A stretch of 64,000 nt of DNA from Heterobilharzia americana (Eukaryota > Platyhelminthes > Trematoda > Strigeidida > Schistosomatidae), in the NCBI GenBank assembly GCA_944470555.2, contig OX104134.1, positions 116,554,701 through 116,618,700 on the forward strand, in the 5' to 3' direction. The notes under the pieces were generated by a model. It saw nothing but the letters and a program-made list of their open reading frames with translations, was not told the DNA's origin and searched no databases. Below are positions 1 to 11,849 of the stretch, one piece after another; within the stretch, counting starts at the first letter, position 1, and the number at the start of each line of letters is the position of its first letter. The translations under genes and the position numbers were made by a program.

Positions 1-672
1 TTGTCTGTAGAATTCCTCCCTCCTCTCTTGATCTGCATTATTTGTAGGTGTGTAGCGTAGCATTGTATGATTGTGACTTTCCTTCCTTTTCACTTGAATC
101 TTGTTGTCATGATCCTGATCCTGCAGAAGGAGATTGGTTCCCACTGCATGAAAGAGAGCCCTCGATGATCTTGGAGACATCACGACAGCCACTCGAAAAC
201 TCAGTGTGCTCGTGGTTGTCGTCTGGGTGAGAATATCGGAGTAGATTACTGACTCTCCAGTTGGCAGTTTGGAGAGTCCATTTCCATTCCATCTACTTTC
301 GCAGATTCCCAGCCTGGCACTTCAATGTCACACCTTCTCATCTCTTTTACAATCTGTGCAGCCTTGCCAGCCAGCTTCAAATATTGTTCGGATATTCCAT
401 GTCCCCATTCTTACTTTCGCTTTCATCGAGAGAGGCGAAGACACATCGGTCAATTGGCTTCCCGAAGGCTTTCACCAACCGGCGTCATTTCATCTCTCCG
501 CTTCCAACGAGGAATAATTTTGTTTTTGCTTTTTATGATTTCTTTGTGCTTTGAAGTTTGTTTGGCGATTGGATTGGTTTTATGGGATCGGGTTGCTAGC
601 CCTATGCCTGACCTTCACTCTTTATCCGGGATTAGGACCGGGTAGCAACTAGTGAACTAGTTAACCAGGCGA
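1..672 (-). mobile_element. RTE-clade (SR2-like, family A) retrotransposon, 5' end, copy 1
   Basis: This segment is nearly identical to the 5' ends of the copies at 21698-24990 (inverted) and 38893-42221 (same orientation). On the minus strand it holds the start of an apurinic-type endonuclease domain, with an MGTWNIRT-like opening, broken by a frameshift soon after. The 5' boundary is clear because copies 1 and 3 stay identical up to the motif GTTAACCAGGCGA and diverge immediately beyond it. The rest of the element lies to the left of the window. All plus-strand open frames here are antisense shadows that recur in every copy. Confidence 0.85.
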
Positions 673-2849
673 TGTCACACATTAGGTGGTGAACTGGAAT
701 TGCATTGATTTAGACACCCACCTCGGTTATATAACTGTGGATACCTGCTGATACTTACGACAGTAGACATTGGTTCTCTGTGGTTAGGGAGGGTGGAAAG
801 TGAAGAACCTTCTTTTGAACCAGCGGTTACATTGCCCAATAGAAAACTATGCAGATGGACTACCAAATTCGGTTGCTTATAACGCAAACTTCTAACATTG
901 CGCGCTTTCGTCCTCAACAGTTGAACGTATCTGTGCAATGGCAGATGGAAGCTCATTCCCTTTTCATGATTCGTAGCAAGTTGTAATGAGGTTATGAACA
1001 TCAATAACTTGGTACGTGGACCATGCAGTACCAAACAATACTCTGTAAACTTTCAAGACTTATCAATTTGACGGCGCCTGCAAACTGGTATCACTCATGT
1101 TAAATCCATTATATGAGAATAAGAATTTCTATTGTCTTCATTTTGACTCTATGCTGTAAAGTGGAATTTTCTTCTTTGTCTCATAAGCGCGATCTCCTGA
1201 TGCTTTCAATAGTCTAACGACCTCCTCACTCTACTAATCAGGAGGAGAAACATTTTGTAGATTTTTCGATGTGTGCTAATGTGATGATGCCTGTAAACTG
1301 GCTTTTCTCATGCTAAATTACCAATGTGAGAATAAAATACCTACTTGTTTATTCATTTATTATTTATTAACTACGCAGGGCAGACTAGCCATACACTTTT
1401 TATCCACCACGTCTATGAGTACCCTCAGGGATCACGTCATCCTTCCACTCTCTGGGTGATTTCGTTTTAATAAATACAAATAAATATTTTGTCTTCACAT
1501 TATTAACTTGACGTGAGAGAAGCCAGTTCACAGGCACCATCACTGTGATACTTGTCTGAAAATCTACAAGATTTAGCAGTCTTGAATGGTACTGAAGGGA
1601 GGCCATTAAACTTTCTTCATCATAAAATCAAAAGACTCTGGTGATTATGAATAGGACAAGAAAGAGCCCCGCTTCAGTATACACACTGTGTTTGAGTTTG
1701 GATCCTTTTCACTGGTATTTTTCCCTATAGGTGGCATCAGAGTCGCGCAGTATTCCGGGTTCGCGTTACAAGCAGTAGACATGTTTACTCGCTTTCACAG
1801 TACCACGTTACGTCGGATTAACGTCTATTTTACCATAAACCCCCATGCCTATTGCTTCAGAGGCCAAGAGAGCCTAAAGTGATGATTTTGAGAATCACCA
1901 AGTTTCTACATAGCCATGTAACCAAAGTGAAGGCCTATGCCAAGCATTTCCCACTCTTCAAGTGGTGTCGTTACAACAGTGTAGATTCATGCCATTGGAA
2001 TTAGCTATTGCAGTGCAGAGAAAAAGGTAACTGAAGAACTGCATACCAATGAAAATGGGTTTTCCATACTGTCAGCGTTAAGGTATACAGCGTTGTCAGG
2101 AGGATGGACAGATGTATATGTGTGAAATATACCCACAGTGATCTGAAATACTTGTTCTTCCTTCAAATGTCTATGCTCTGACAGAGCCAAACAAAAAAAA
2201 TAGAGCCAACAGTTCCGGCCTGATAGATAGTAAACTTCGTGACAGAAGTGTCATTCGCTGAGAAACAATGAAATACTGGGAATCGGTGACATATATTCTC
2301 AATTTGGGTCATATTGCCATCACTAAAGGTCATATATATCTTGTGGGTCCTCGAAATGTTTGGTCGAATCATTTGTTCGTTTAGCCTTCAGATTTCCAGG
2401 TAGTTCGATTTTTTCATCATGGTCTATTTTCTTCACAGAGTTAGTTGCATCTTCGTATTACTACCGTCTGAGACCTGAGTAGAAAGAAAAAACAGACGTA
2501 GCTTCGGTACGTTTGTGATCGGAAACTGTTTATATATTATGAGGCCCTATTACGTCTGTAGCTTTAGTAGTAGTGTTAGTGGTACCTTTAGTAACGCAGT
2601 CATGTAATGTGGAGTTAAGCTACCGTGCAAACTCGGCCACAGTATTTATTCACTTGCTTTCCCGTGCAAACTGTTCTATATCCGGGGATATTTTATCATA
2701 AAGAACTCACGCCACACACCTGCGTTGAAATGCTGGGTTGCCCATTGTTGCGGTTATGTTTCTTAACTTATAGGCAGTTTCATCTATGAACTATGCCTGC
2801 GCATGCACCATAAGTTAATCTGTTAGGAAGCTTGCAAAGCAGCATCGTA
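673..2849. other. no recognisable gene; contains a long inverted repeat
   Basis: No reading frame here resembles a known family. The longest is a 119-residue minus-strand frame at 675-1034 with no recognisable motif and no splice context. The only clear structure is the imperfect inverted repeat at 1245-1580, listed separately. The remainder is treated as non-coding or too decayed to identify. Confidence 0.5.
1245..1580. repeat. long imperfect inverted repeat, foldback/MITE-like
   Basis: The left arm (about 1245-1365) and right arm (about 1440-1580) are reverse complements with scattered mismatches. Shared blocks include GCCAGTT(T/C)ACAGGCA(T/C)CATCAC, AAAATCTACAA and a TATTTT run. Related single-arm copies occur at about 1066-1120 and 11070-11135, so the arm belongs to a dispersed repeat. 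No coding capacity is seen. It could be a MITE or an inverted duplication of a longer repeat. Confidence 0.6.
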
Positions 2850-2899
2850 TTCGGTCTGAGCCTTCGTTTCCACATTGGCTGAAATCCCAGGATGTTGCA

Positions 2900-3990
2900 C
2901 CTAGAAGTATGTTTAATGTCTCAATTCGTGTTGAGTATTCTCATTGTAAAGCATCTTTGCACTTCTTTGAGTTTCAGTCTCTCCGTAACCCATATACTGA
3001 CGTAGATAAATAAACAGCATTCGAACGGTGTTCGGACACGTGTTTTTTGCGGGACTGTAGATTCAGGACCGTAGAAGTTTGGCATCAGGAAATCTACCAG
3101 TTTGCATGATTCTGACACCGGCACGGGTATGAGTTCAAACGGGTAAGGTTGTGGGAATACCGCAGCCCTACTTCTCATATAGGCTCCATCTTTGGGAGTG
3201 AATGCCCAGTTATCGTCGGGTTTAGCTCAAGAGCATGGTCACCTATGTATCTCAAGCCGCGTTTTTCCGTGCTAAATTCGGGTTGTTGCACCAAATGCTG
3301 AAGTGTCGTAGCTCCTCTTGCACAGATATAAGAGTCAAGGCTAAGTCACTGCTTAGGCATGCGTATACGTCTTTCGGGTCGTCCGCATATAGATATGGCT
3401 TGCCTGTCTTGAAACATTCGCACATGCCGTTCATGTATATTATGAAGAGGAGTGGACTTAATACGCTACCTCGGACAACTCCAGTGGCTATTGGTTCAGG
3501 CTTTGAGGCAGCTGAGCCAAGTTTTATTATTTTGTAATGGCTGCATAGAAAGTACTTTAACCGGTCCAAGAGCGGACTACAAATTACAAGGGAGATAAGC
3601 CCATTAATAAGTTGTGTGGGACTCTGTCGAAAACTGTTGTAGTGCCGTGGTAAAGTATTGTCATGAGCTTCATCTAATCCCTTTTCGCAGGTGATCTCGT
3701 CGAGAAGGTCGAGCAGGCTTGTGGTCCAAGATCTTGTTTTCAGAAGGCCATATTGTGATTCGGTGATATGTCAATCGGCCAAGCTAGGGCTTCAGCAGCG
3801 GTGTTCGCTAGGGCTGATAATGTGTGGGGGTACTTTTCATCCGAACCACAGGACTTCCCAAATGTGATGCCGTGCAGCTGTCTTAAGACAGCCTCCTCAA
3901 AAACATTGAGTCCATCCGTGGGATGCCGGCATTGTAAACAGCCTCAGAACACGGAATACAACCCCGAGAGAATAATCCGCTGAAGCTCAG
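2900..3990 (-). pseudogene. CR1/Jockey reverse transcriptase remnant
   Basis: The minus strand carries, in order, GKSCGSDE (the usual finger motif is KSPGPDG), ITESQYGLLKTRSW, then a 105-residue open frame (3569-3252) with GVVRGSVLSPLLFIIYMN and the catalytic box YLYADDPKD. Further on, ERLKLKEVQRCFTMRIL matches the conserved post-RT segment. The catalytic aspartates of YADD survive, but the motif A region of the palm (the KAFD segment) appears deleted between ITESQ and the YADD frame, and frameshifts separate the blocks. This is a dead copy. Confidence 0.8.
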
Positions 3991-4479
3991 TGATAAACAG
4001 GCCCAGCCGCGGTCGCACAATCATCAGCTGGTTTTGTTGAATCTTCACTCAGCATCAGAGGTGGGATGTCATAGTTCTTTTAAACTCTGCTCCCAGTGTA
4101 ACAGTTCAACCCATCAGAATGGTACTGGAACTCTTAGACGAGCTTCTCGTATATTGTCTTCGAATTTCCATACAGGTTCATAGTTATCAATCTGTGACCT
4201 TACATTGCCTTGGTCTAAACTTATCAAGGTCCACTGTGAAAAGTAGTTCCCACATTTTTCTCACACCCAGTGGTTTTTAGCCTGCCTAGCTACCCACGCA
4301 TTATAGTTAGCTGGCCTACGTGTGACTGACGAATTTACCTGAAGACATGTAGCGGTTTTAGGCTTGCTCTTAAACTTACTCCCCGCATCATCAGCAGGAT
4401 GGGTTACATTAACTAGTCAGTCCAAAGATGAAACATGTCACATTATACATCTTATTTTTTTCCCCAAGACACTGGAGCA

Positions 4480-4960
4480 AGTGTAGATCAAGTTGTCAGA
4501 GCGCATCAAATACTCTTGGCTTCAGTGATGCCCTTGGGGTCACTGCTTGCCAGTGGAGGCAGAATACATGGGAAGGATGTTTCATCTACCTCGTGTACCA
4601 TCATAAGATCCCGCTAGGCAGTTTCAGCACTTGTACCCACGCGCATCACACAGCAAACATACTGCACCAGATTGCATTCCACCATAGAGAGGATAAGCTT
4701 GGTGTCGGATGAAGTAAGAGACATCATCTGAGACCTTGCGGTTCGGCCTAGACCAGTCGTGTTGAAATGTCCAACAATTAGGCAGTGGCCGTTTTTTATC
4801 CGGTCGTTGGTACGCCGGTATGAAGTCATCAGTCTGACACGTTGGATGGCGACAGACTGCACCGACAACAGTTTTACTTCCGCACGATGAGACTTTTCAG
4901 ATTATGAACTCACAAGTCCCATTTTCGCATCCCGCAAGAGTGGTGTGTGGTGTTTATTGA
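4480..4960 (-). pseudogene. CR1/Jockey endonuclease remnant
   Basis: The minus-strand frame 4868-4614 contains NGHCLIVGHFNTTGL followed by MVECNLVQYVCCVMR, the pattern of an exonuclease-endonuclease-phosphatase (EEP) type EN. LPPLASSD follows near 4540, matching the usual SDH motif up to its histidine. The catalytic GDFN box reads GHFN here, so the acidic residue is lost. Upstream residues VVGAVCRHP match the usual VGVVYRPP strand. It lies in the right order and orientation to belong to the RT remnant at 2900-3990. Confidence 0.7.
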
Positions 4961-5000
4961 CCTCCCATCAGATGACGTACTACTCCACCACATGTGCGCT

Positions 5001-8000
5001 CTTTACATCCGCGACAGAGAAGTCGGCTTCAGCCTGAAAACTGGTGTTTCCCGCAGACCGGAAATGAACAGCGTCTGCGTGATGGCCACCATGACCGTTA
5101 GATTTGTTTCTTTGAATTCGCCCGCACGTTGGCCAGTTTTGACTCTGTGGACTCCTTTATATCACGGTCCACGCATCCTGAAAGCATGCTCTTCCAAAAC
5201 CTGGTTACCGAAAACCCATGAACCTCAGGTTGTTTCACTATGTGACGTCCACCTCTGCTACTATATATTCTATTCTACTCTGTATTCTGCTCTCAGCCTG
5301 TCAGACTGCAAGAAACGACTACTGATGCACTAGAAAACCAATTTTTTGTGTTGGATTACTCATTTACATTAAATGGATGTTTGTAGTCATCTTTATCGTG
5401 CTCACTCACCATTTAAGTACAGTTTCATGCGGCCACCATTCTCGTGTCATCGCGCCAGGATATTTCCCGGGTCTGAGTGAAGGTACCTTCGAAAACAGTT
5501 CGTTTCCCGAAATCATCCCACTCAGTTCGGCATTTTATCCTTATAACTGCGTTGCCTGGAGGAGCTTTATCGGGCATGGATTATTGCGTTTAGTTGCTCA
5601 GGGTTCACGGCATGCACACGCCTTTGATTTCCATAAAATCCACTTGTTGCATGTTGACGTTTTTCAAGGTTAATGCTTCGTGTCTAGATACGCAGTCGGC
5701 AGTTGTTGACGTTCTGCAACTAAACTATTGCACATTCATTCCAGTTTACGCAGTTAACCTAGCTTACACAGCCCCCCTTGCCGGTGGAGCTAGAAGGCAT
5801 TATGTGTGACCCACTTGCCATTCTGCTTCTCCTTGGGTTAGCTTCATAGCGTGTTGCTTCACATGCGCAACCCCGGTGTGCCTCTGCCAGGGGGGCTGTG
5901 CCCCGATAATTTGCGAACATGTGATACCATACCACCACTGCCGCGACTGATGTCACCATCAGCCACCTGGCAGATGGTGACGTAAAGTCCACCCCACTGG
6001 TGAGCATGTTACCGCGATTGATATCACGCAACGCTTTAAACCTCCGGCTGATTCCCATAGACAGGGTAGCTTATTCCTAGGTTTATGGGTTGAGGGAAAT
6101 AAACAGCCATACTCCCTTAATGTTAACCCGACTTTTGATCGGCGGTTTCCGTGACGCTGCCTGTACAGGCTCTACCGCCCAAAAGTCTGTGCTGAAAACT
6201 GCACTTCGACAGGTCACACTAACAGAATGAAATGATTGTGATCTAGGTTTGTGAATGACCATCAATAAAATCCTTAACGCGCATTCTGTCCTATTCCAGA
6301 ATGACCAACTGGATACACTTCCGTCGAAGTGAGCAGTGTTATACCCCGCTGGGACCCAAGACGAGAAAAGATCATAAAAGCACCATTAGGTGATTTAGGT
6401 TGTTCACGAACTGTCCGTCTTCTTAGGATTGGATAAGTACCACAATCAGCTGGTTGCCAGCATGATCGGTTGATTTCGTTTGGTTGAAACGCTGCATACA
6501 GTGGCCACTTATTGGCATAAATGTTGTCAAGATGCGCAAAAACATGCTAAAGATGTGCAACCCTCGAAATTAAAATTTAAGAAACAGCTGTCTATGAGAA
6601 AATGATTGGGTTGTATGCCATCAGGTTTTGGACTGTTAAACATCCGCATGACATACAGGCTCCAGAAATTAGAAGGTGGGTTGCTCATAAGTAATCGATT
6701 CACCGAAAATAAATATGATTCCATAGGTAGAAAAATCTGGCAGACAGTTCTCAGTTCTATGTAACTTAAAGGAAACAGAGTACTGTTAGGAACTGAGCCG
6801 TCTTTATTACTTTCATTTGTTCAGATTTCTCATTTATTCTTGTAAATATTCCAATCTAAGTATTTTGCATCAATTGCAAACAAGCGGCACTCGAGGACGG
6901 AGGCTGCATGTAGACTGGAATAGCTGTGTGTAACTTACATGTTTTCATATCCCTGGCGCGCTCATGCATATCTGAGCAATAGTTATGCCAACAACTAAGC
7001 TACAACCACAGTATTTCAACCAAGAGAAACCGGCTGAATATGATGATAACCCGCTAACCATGGTTTCTACCTGACACCCGAATGCTGCCGCCCCTGTCTT
7101 CACCCAGCCCTTCTGTTGTTCACGTTACCTGACAGTGGCGGATCAGTAACTTTCGGAGTGCTAAGAAATGTGGGGTTTAGGCTCACACCAGGAGACGGGT
7201 GCGAGCATGCTGCAAAAATCTGGTAAGCCGCTTCAATCCTGCCGAAGGAGAACGCTTGACCCAACAACCCTGCAGGAAATTATAGATTACAGATTACTGC
7301 AAACATTTTTGACAGATTAAACCGTAAATCAACGGATTTATCATAGTCTCGTAAGCCGTTTGCAGAATGGGAATCTTTGGATTTACACTGTTCGGACACT
7401 GTGAATGTTTTGGTTAGTCTTCGCACTCTTCTTTGCACAGTATTTTTGTGTTAATATTTCATGTCATGGTATCTTTGCTGCTGAATCTCTTTGTACCTTA
7501 ACTCTCACTGCTCCCACTTTTGAAACCACAGGTCCACTTTACGGTCCGCCCGATTGAAATATTTCTCATGGCGAACAAAGTCATGTCGCGGAGCGCCAAA
7601 TTTGGCTACGTCGGCACCTTGTCGTCAGATGGTGTTGCAAAACTGTTTAGGAGTAACTTCATAAGTTCCGGCTCTCAAAACCTTGCGGGGGACTGAAAAA
7701 CACTTTTGAAAGCTTCATCTCTGTTAATGAACGATAGCTCGATAGAGGTAACCTACTTCGAACAAAAGCATATATGACCTCCATGAGTCTGCGTATATTG
7801 TGGTGCCTAGTGTTTTTACAAGGCTGCCAGGTAAGGTTTCTGATCTTACAGTTATTCAGTGAAACTATTATTCATTCTTATGCACCAAGAATCTGTGGTT
7901 TAATAAAACAAGTATATGTAAGCACACGTTGACCAGGTAACCACCCATCCAGTCCTGTTCAAGTCATCTCCTTAAGTAATACTCAAGTTTTCGAACAAGA

Positions 8001-8613
8001 CTCATCTATTTCAACCTCACTATCTCCTCCAAAGAATTCCATACAGAGCATGCAAAGAAATCTTCTTCTCAGTGATACACTTTGGGCTTTTCGTGCATTA
8101 AAACGCATCGACTATTATCTCACCACAGTTTATTGCTGGGTAGACAGATAATTCTTGCGCAACAAGCCTTAAATCTGTATCCAATTTCTCTTTCCTTATC
8201 AATCTGTTCATATCTTCATACTCACTGACTAAAGTACAAGACAAATAGTTCCACAAATGCCTTTCTTTCTGGCTCTGGTATGCAGATTCACAATAAAAGT
8301 GCTACGTAAAGATCATTTTAATAGTTCGCCCCAAATAAATGGCTCCAATTCGGATTGTATCCAGAAGTGTTGGTATCAGATGTTTGTATCCAAAGATGCA
8401 GGTTCTCTGACCAATAACAGCCACTAAAACTGTAGAAAGAGAATAGAAACTGATCTCATGGAAAGTGCCGATCCTGAAAATATATATTGAATAGTGTAAA
8501 GATAAAGCATTAAACTTCGTCAGCCACAAAATTAGGACGGATTCAGGATGGGTATATAACTTCAGCTTACTTTATTCCTATGAACTTGTTTCAACCATAT
8601 TACCATCAATAAT
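5001..8613. other. no recognisable gene
   Basis: Short frames occur on both strands (for example 5377-5673 plus, 5759-6058 minus, 8302-8529 minus), but none shows a family motif or codon pattern I recognise. A locally GC-rich patch around 5760-6060 contains a short inverted repeat. The rest is moderately AT-rich and shows nothing I can support. Confidence 0.5.
5767..5900. repeat. short inverted repeat in a GC-rich patch
   Basis: CACAGCCCCCCTTG at 5767-5780 is mirrored by CCAGGGGGGCTGTG at about 5887-5900, with roughly 105 bases between the arms. It sits in sequence visibly richer in G and C than its surroundings. It may be the ends of a very small terminal-inverted-repeat element or a stem; no target duplication was identified. 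Confidence 0.4.
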
Positions 8614-10228
8614 TTTCCCTTGGGTTCCTAGTGGAAACCAGGGCTTCAGTTGCACGTCACCATTTCACTCTGTTCTCTGCAGTCTTTTGGACCTCGCTCC
8701 ACCGCTGCCCACAAGCTTTCATTTCTTCCATACCACACTCAGCTGGGACGCCGAACTCGTCGTTTCCCCTTTAGATTCCAAACGAGGGCCTGACGCGTGA
8801 TGTTCCCAGTCGGTCTTCTCAGTGTATGCCCAATCCATCTCCACTTTCTCCTGCATATTTGTTGAGCAACAGGTTCTTGGTTGGTTCGTTGCCAGCTAGA
8901 GTTCCTTGTTGCTTATTCTTATTATTCTAGCCATCTGATCTTCAGCATTGAGCGTAGATAGTTGTTGATGAATGTCTGTAGTTTGTTGAAAATCCCTTTC
9001 GTAACGCGCCAAGTTTCTGAACCATATGGAAGCACTGACTTACTTGACAATAATGTTGAAAATCCGGATCTTGTCCCACTTGCTGAGTGCAGAAGATCAC
9101 TCTGGTTTCAGGTTAATGAGGGCCGGTCTTGCTTTTCCGATTCTGGCTTTGACGTCCTTGTCTGTGCCGCCTGTAGTTGGAACGATGCTCCTCGGGTAGG
9201 TGAAAGAGACTGCTTCCGTTAATGGTGATTGGTGCTTGTTGTTGATGCTGTTGGTGGTTGGGTACTTTCATCACCTCCGTCTTCTCCACATTAACTTGAA
9301 GTCCTGTCTCCGCTGCCTCTTCTGTCAACTTGTTGGTTTCCGCCTGCAGATCTTCGATTTTGTGCCACATCAGACACTAGACATAAGCTATCATCGACGA
9401 AATCCAAATCTTCTAGGCTCTTTCCATCAGTCCAGCGTATGCCCAACTTCCCAATCCTCACAGTTTGCTGCATGATGCAGTCGACCGAAATCAGGAAGAT
9501 GATGGGTGACAGTGGGCGGCAGCCCTGTCCTACTCCTGCGTATACTTCAAAGGCATCACTGAGCTTTCCATTGTGAATTACTTGGCATGTTGAACGAGGT
9601 TGATACAGGTTTGTGGCACTCCGTAGTGTTGAAGCAGCTACCTGGCGATTTACCTCTCGGTCGACGCTATCGAAGGCCTTCTCAAAGTCGATGAAGTTGA
9701 GGTAGAGAGTTGACTGCCATTCTATACTCTGTTCTATGATGGTGCATAGCGAATCGTTGCAATTTGATCCGCACATGATTTGCACTTCCTGAATCCAGCC
9801 TGTTCCGGTCGTAATTTTGGATTGAGAGCATCTTCTAGTCTCTCCAGGTTGATGCGGCTTAATATTTTGCATTAAGTGGACAAGGATGGAGCATGATTCC
9901 GTGCCAGTTGTTGCTAAGACTGAGGTCTCCCTTCTTCAGGAGTCCACTGATAAGGTAGCCCTTCTTCCAATCAGTTGGCAGGTACCTTTCCTTCCTTCCT
10001 TCCTTCCTTGAAGACCTTCAGCAATAGTGGTGTGCGCGTGTCCGTTGTTGTCTCTGTGTCTGCTCTCAGTGCTTCTGGTGGAATTCCATCTGGTCCTGCT
10101 GCTCTCCCGGATTTCAGCACCTTCGTGTTATTCAGGACTTCTGCTTTAGTCGGAGGGCTTGCGTTCGCTGGTATTTCTGTGGTTGGGATGCTGATGGTAT
10201 TTCTGGACGAGTTGCAGGTGGTGGTCAA
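8614..10228 (-). mobile_element. RTE (SR2-like, family A) retrotransposon, 5'-truncated copy 4
   Basis: The minus strand carries the 3' half of family A: RT, post-RT domain and 3' end. The 3' terminus lies at about 8614, next to the AGTGGAAACCAGGGC motif shared with the 3' ends of copies 2 and 3. Homology with the other copies stops near 10228, so the 5' part is missing, as is common for target-primed insertion. Unlike copies 2 and 3 it keeps a 56-base stretch near 10110-10165 that encodes the AAGPDGIPPEAL finger motif, so it represents a less damaged lineage. Confidence 0.9.
9291..9872 (-). CDS. family A reverse transcriptase, palm region (copy 4)
   Basis: This is a 193-residue open frame. 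FEKAFDSVD at residues 63-71 is RT motif A, GVGQGC at 113-118 corresponds to the G(V)RQGCPLSP block, and LDFVDDSLCLV with FVDD at 158-161 is motif C. RTE-type enzymes usually have FADD or YADD there. The frame is cut off from the fingers upstream by stops and from the C-terminal domain by a frameshift near 9330. The next frame, 9370-9113, carries GLQVNVEKTEVMK. It would act as RNA-templated DNA polymerase in retrotransposition, but this copy is not intact. Confidence 0.85.
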   Translation of the reverse strand: MQNIKPHQPGETRRCSQSKITTGTGWIQEVQIMCGSNCNDSLCTIIEQSIEWQSTLYLNFIDFEKAFDSVDREVNRQVAASTLRSATNLYQPRSTCQVIHNGKLSDAFEVYAGVGQGCRPLSPIIFLISVDCIMQQTVRIGKLGIRWTDGKSLEDLDFVDDSLCLVSDVAQNRRSAGGNQQVDRRGSGDRTSS

Positions 10229-10243
10229 TATGGATTTCAACAA
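9971..10243 (-). pseudogene. family A RT fingers (copy 4), intact AAGPDG motif
   Basis: A minus-strand frame reads GRAAGPDGIPPEALRAD and then LLKVFKEGRKEGKVPANW, the N-terminal fingers of an RTE RT. The EGRKEGK stretch is encoded by the (GGAA)n run, whose length differs among the copies. In copies 2 and 3 the AAGPDG motif is removed by a 56-base deletion. Continuation into the palm frame requires a frameshift, so it is listed as a pseudogene. Confidence 0.75.
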
Positions 10244-11849
10244 TCACTGCACTCTTTTGACACTGTTTAACGGTGACCCCAAGGTTTGTAATTAATCCGT
10301 ACGAGATTTTGAATCTAGTTGTGTTTTCTGTTTTCCGCTTTGTGCTAGGGATTTGACATCTTATGTGCGTGTACAGTTTATGGCGTTCATTAGCTGGCAT
10401 CTTAGGGCTTAATCTCAGTTGCCTAGTTAAAGCTCATGCCAGGTGACAATGGCTGTTTTACCGTCTACCATTTTTGTCTAGCGAAATGTTCATTATCTAA
10501 TATTTGTAACCAGCAACATGTGAATAGTTGCGTCCTGGCATACTGCGAAAGTTGTGGTGATGTTTCCCTTCTAAATTTTTCCATCCCTGCGGGCAACAAT
10601 AACTTTCAGATATTGCCTGTAAAATGGCGTGTGTCCGCATTTTTCATTTTTCGAAACATTTGTTATTATCATTCATCAAAGGTTTACGTGGCATCGACAA
10701 CGCGGCCGATGGACGTAGACGATAGGCGGTTGGTCGCCCCCAGGGTCTTCCACCACTAAAGTTTATTTCAACCGATTTTACGATGCTGTGTGTCCTTGAA
10801 TCGTGTTTCGTACCTTTTATTCACACAATAATTATCGGCTGCTTCTCTGCATCTCGGGTGGAAAGTAAACACGGGTGTTTGGGACAACTGATGCTCATGG
10901 ATAACAGTGATCAGGGCTTCAGACTGCAGTGGTAATGGTTCACGGGTGCAGTTTTCATTTCAAAATTTATGCATAAAAAACACGAAAAACACACTTTCAT
11001 GTTGAAGCTTTGTGTTTATCCATAGGTGTGTAGCTTTCTGGCAGAAATCGAAACCGCGTTTAATGAATATGATCAGTAAATAAATAGATATTTTACTTTC
11101 GGATTGTGACTTCAACATGAAAGAAGCCGGTCCATAGACAGCATTGGATTGGTGAGAGTAGGAAATCTGTGGCATTAGAGGGGGGCTGAGTGGTGCGAAA
11201 GGAGGGTATTCAACTCTATCCCAAAAACAAAAGTGTCTGTGAGTAATAAAACAAACAAAAAATGTCATTGTTCTGGTGCACAAACTGTTTCGATCACCTT
11301 CAGTCACCTTTTCACCCGCATGTGACATAAAGGTTGCGCAATACTCGATGTTTGCGATGCAGGTGGCCGACGCATCGGAATTACCCTAGTGAGAACTTGG
11401 CTGACGCGGGAGCCCGTCACTAAATATTTGTACCTATAATTCACCCCCCCCCAAAATGATTCCAAGGAAGAATACGGTAGCGCAGGCAGATGGAAGATTA
11501 CGTTTGAGAGATTGTGCGAAGATACCGATGCGTTCTTACTGGCCGGCCAGAGGGTCGGTTAGGAGCAGTGCAACGTAACGTGGCAGCGTGCCGAAGGGCG
11601 TGGATGTTTCCAAGACGCATCCACCGAAATGATTACTTCATCCAGGTGATGCTAAGAATACCGCCGCTGGAAGCAATAGTGTCGAACAGTCAGCTGGCGT
11701 CGGGTTCGCTACCTATCTAGAATGAAGGATGTGTAGAGAACAGAACGTTCGGCCAACAGAAGAATATACCGCTGAATTCAGATTCGCTGCTTGAGGGTAG
11801 GAGGCCGTGATCCTATACCACGTCTTTCCCGGTAGGTTTCTGTGCCTGC
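10229..11849. other. no recognisable gene
   Basis: A 107-residue plus frame (10436-10759), a 122-residue minus frame (11328-10960) and a 68-residue plus frame (11514-11720) are present but match nothing I know. At about 11070-11135 there is one arm of the dispersed repeat seen at 1440-1545. A run of nine to ten C lies near 11444. Confidence 0.45.

Larger units (their letters stand above)
2850..5000 (-). mobile_element. CR1/Jockey-type non-LTR retrotransposon, degenerate copy (CR1-A)
   Basis: Reading the minus strand from right to left, an endonuclease domain (about 4960-4480) is followed by RT fingers and palm (about 3990-3250) and the post-RT region (about 3250-2900). The order matches ORF2 of CR1/Jockey elements. 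The copy carries many stops and frameshifts, and a piece between the RT fingers and palm is missing. No ORF1 was recognised to the right of 5000. It cannot be functional. Confidence 0.75.

Noticed and set aside
48..645. Overlapping plus-strand open frames, repeated at 21717-22314 and 41597-42194
   Set aside because: They are antisense to the family A endonuclease and recur only because the element recurs. No motif supports them as genes.
675..1034. 119-residue minus-strand open frame
   Set aside because: No recognised motif, no splice context and composition like the surrounding DNA. Kept only as a note.
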